Source: JANFXS01 sp022791155 (GTDB lineage Bacteria; Bacillota; Clostridia; Lachnospirales; Anaerotignaceae). Taken from it: a stretch of DNA of 7,452 nucleotides. Under the pieces are notes generated by a model. It ran no database searches. It was not told the origin of the DNA and was given only the letters and a program-made list of their open reading frames with translations. The DNA lies in contig CATJUX010000057.1 in assembly GCA_949743895.1 (NCBI GenBank), positions 1-7,452 on the forward strand, written 5' to 3'. This document shows positions 7,003 to 7,452 of the stretch, piece after piece (the first letter of the stretch is position 1; every line of letters starts with the position of its first letter). The position numbers and the translations under genes were made by a program.

Positions 7003-7035
7003 TTGACAAATAAACTTTGAAACAACCATTGTCAA
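7003..7035. repeat. Inverted repeat upstream of the recombinase, overlapping promoter-like sequence
   Basis: TTGACAA (7003-7009) and TTGTCAA (7029-7035) are perfect 7-base inverted copies separated by 19 bases, starting 17 bases upstream of the recombinase ATG. On the minus strand the right arm contains a perfect -35 hexamer TTGACA (7030-7035) with a weak -10, TATTTG (7007-7012), at 17 bases; alternatively a TATAAT at 7037-7042 is a -10 that would place the start site inside the repeat. Either way the repeat could be an operator or a recombinase binding site. The arms face the opposite way to gamma-delta type res subsites (TGTC outermost), so a classical res site is not supported. Confidence 0.45.
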
Positions 7036-7160
7036 TATTATAAAACTTAGGTTAAATATAAATTTTATAATTAAATTCAGTTTTAATGAGAAGGGTTTGT
7101 GTTTTTAGTGTACTTGTCTCAAAGCGAACATTGGCGGCAATGAAATTAAGTCTTAAAACA

Positions 7161-7197
7161 AAAAACCTCCAGCTGTTATATGGCAACTGAAGTTTTT
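7161..7197 (-). terminator. Probable terminator of the CRISPR array transcript
   Basis: Read leftward, CTTCAGTTG (7184-7192) pairs with CAGCTGGAGG (7166-7175) through 9 base pairs and one bulge, followed by UUUUUUGUUUU. Two of the pairs are G·U in the leftward RNA and would be C/A mismatches on the other strand, so the minus strand is the one selected to fold. It lies just past the degenerate last repeat and ahead of the recombinase. Flanking A and T runs can lengthen the stem. Confidence 0.75.
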
Positions 7198-7205
7198 AAA
7201 AAGGA

Positions 7206-7238
7206 AAAAATAACAATGCTTCTTGAGAATGGAGCGAC
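7206..7238 (-). repeat. Degenerate terminal CRISPR repeat
   Basis: GGAGCGAC at 7231-7238 equals the right-hand end of the intact repeats, and about 19 of 33 positions agree overall when the full repeat length is laid back to 7206. In the transcribed (minus) direction the first eight bases, GTCGCTCC, are kept and the 3' part has decayed. The 34 bases to the next repeat (7239-7272) have exactly spacer length. This is the usual state of the repeat at the trailer end. Confidence 0.8.
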
Positions 7239-7452
7239 TAACAGCAATGACAAATGACATCGGGTTTAAGGCATTTCAATCCACGCTCCCCATGAAGGGA
7301 GCGACCCCTTGCAATGTTTGATGTTCCCATGTTCGTTAATTTCAATCCACTCTCCCCGTGAAGGGAGCGACGTCCGTTGGCATAAACTATCTCCGCAGCA
7401 TATGGATTTCAATCCACGCTCCCCGTGAAGGGAGCGACTTCAAATCGCACCA
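7206..7452 (-). CRISPR. Trailer end of a type I-C-like CRISPR array (cut by the window edge)
   Basis: Intact 33-base repeats lie at 7273-7305, 7339-7371 and 7406-7438, with a degenerate one at 7206-7238. Spacers are 7239-7272 (34), 7306-7338 (33), 7372-7405 (34) and a partial one from 7439. In the transcribed direction the repeat begins GTCGCTCCC, contains a hairpin with 7-base arms CGCTCCC/GGGAGCG, and ends GTGGATTGAAAT, the pattern known for type I-C. That ending sets transcription to the left, so the leader lies beyond the right edge. Repeats 7273-7305 and 7339-7371 each differ by one base from 7406-7438; the second change breaks a stem pair. No cas gene is in the window, so subtype rests on the repeat alone. 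Confidence 0.96.

Noticed and set aside
7003..7035. Gamma-delta type res site for the recombinase.
   Set aside because: The arms are oriented GACA-outside-left and TGTC-outside-right, opposite to the known res subsites, and there is no array of three subsites.

Overview
The window looks like a piece of a low-GC Gram-positive chromosome, most likely a Clostridia-type Firmicute. The grounds are an AT-rich composition, strong AGGAGG-like ribosome binding sites, consensus TTGACA/TATAAT promoters, a riboflavin operon in the gene order known from Bacillus and clostridia, and an FMN riboswitch ahead of it. No species can be named. Every gene seen is on the minus strand, so the biological reading direction is right to left.

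Right end (7206-7452): the distal (trailer) end of a CRISPR array with 33-base repeats of the type I-C kind. There are three near-identical repeats, spacers of 33-34 bases, and a degenerate terminal repeat at 7206-7238, followed in the reading direction by a probable array terminator (7161-7197). The leader, and any cas genes, would lie beyond the right edge. Next comes a stand-alone small serine recombinase (6377-6985), preceded by an inverted repeat that overlaps promoter-like sequence. A 389-base AT-rich spacer follows, and then a large DUF262-DUF1524 protein (3957-5987) with its own strong promoter. That family includes the type IV restriction enzyme GmrSD and the phage-defence nucleases BrxU and SspE. 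CRISPR, recombinase and DUF262 gene together read as accessory, defence-type DNA.

Left half (1-3850): a complete riboflavin biosynthesis operon. A consensus promoter (3821-3849) feeds an FMN riboswitch (3693-3802), a strong intrinsic terminator (3638-3667) acts as expression platform, and then come ribD, ribE, ribBA and ribH, tightly packed or overlapping. RibBA makes both starting intermediates from GTP and ribulose 5-phosphate. RibD deaminates and reduces the GTP-derived branch, RibH condenses the branches to lumazine, and RibE dismutates lumazine to riboflavin. FMN shuts the operon off through the riboswitch. Several starts are best moved inward: ribD to a TTG at 3563, ribE to ATG 2476 and ribH to ATG 612.

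Beyond ribH (1-144) lie a strong 14-bp hairpin and a TATAAT plus LexA-like box. These may end the operon and/or start another leftward transcript. The least explained parts are the DUF262 protein's C-terminal ~120 residues, the recombinase's unknown target, and the 6053-6376 gap.
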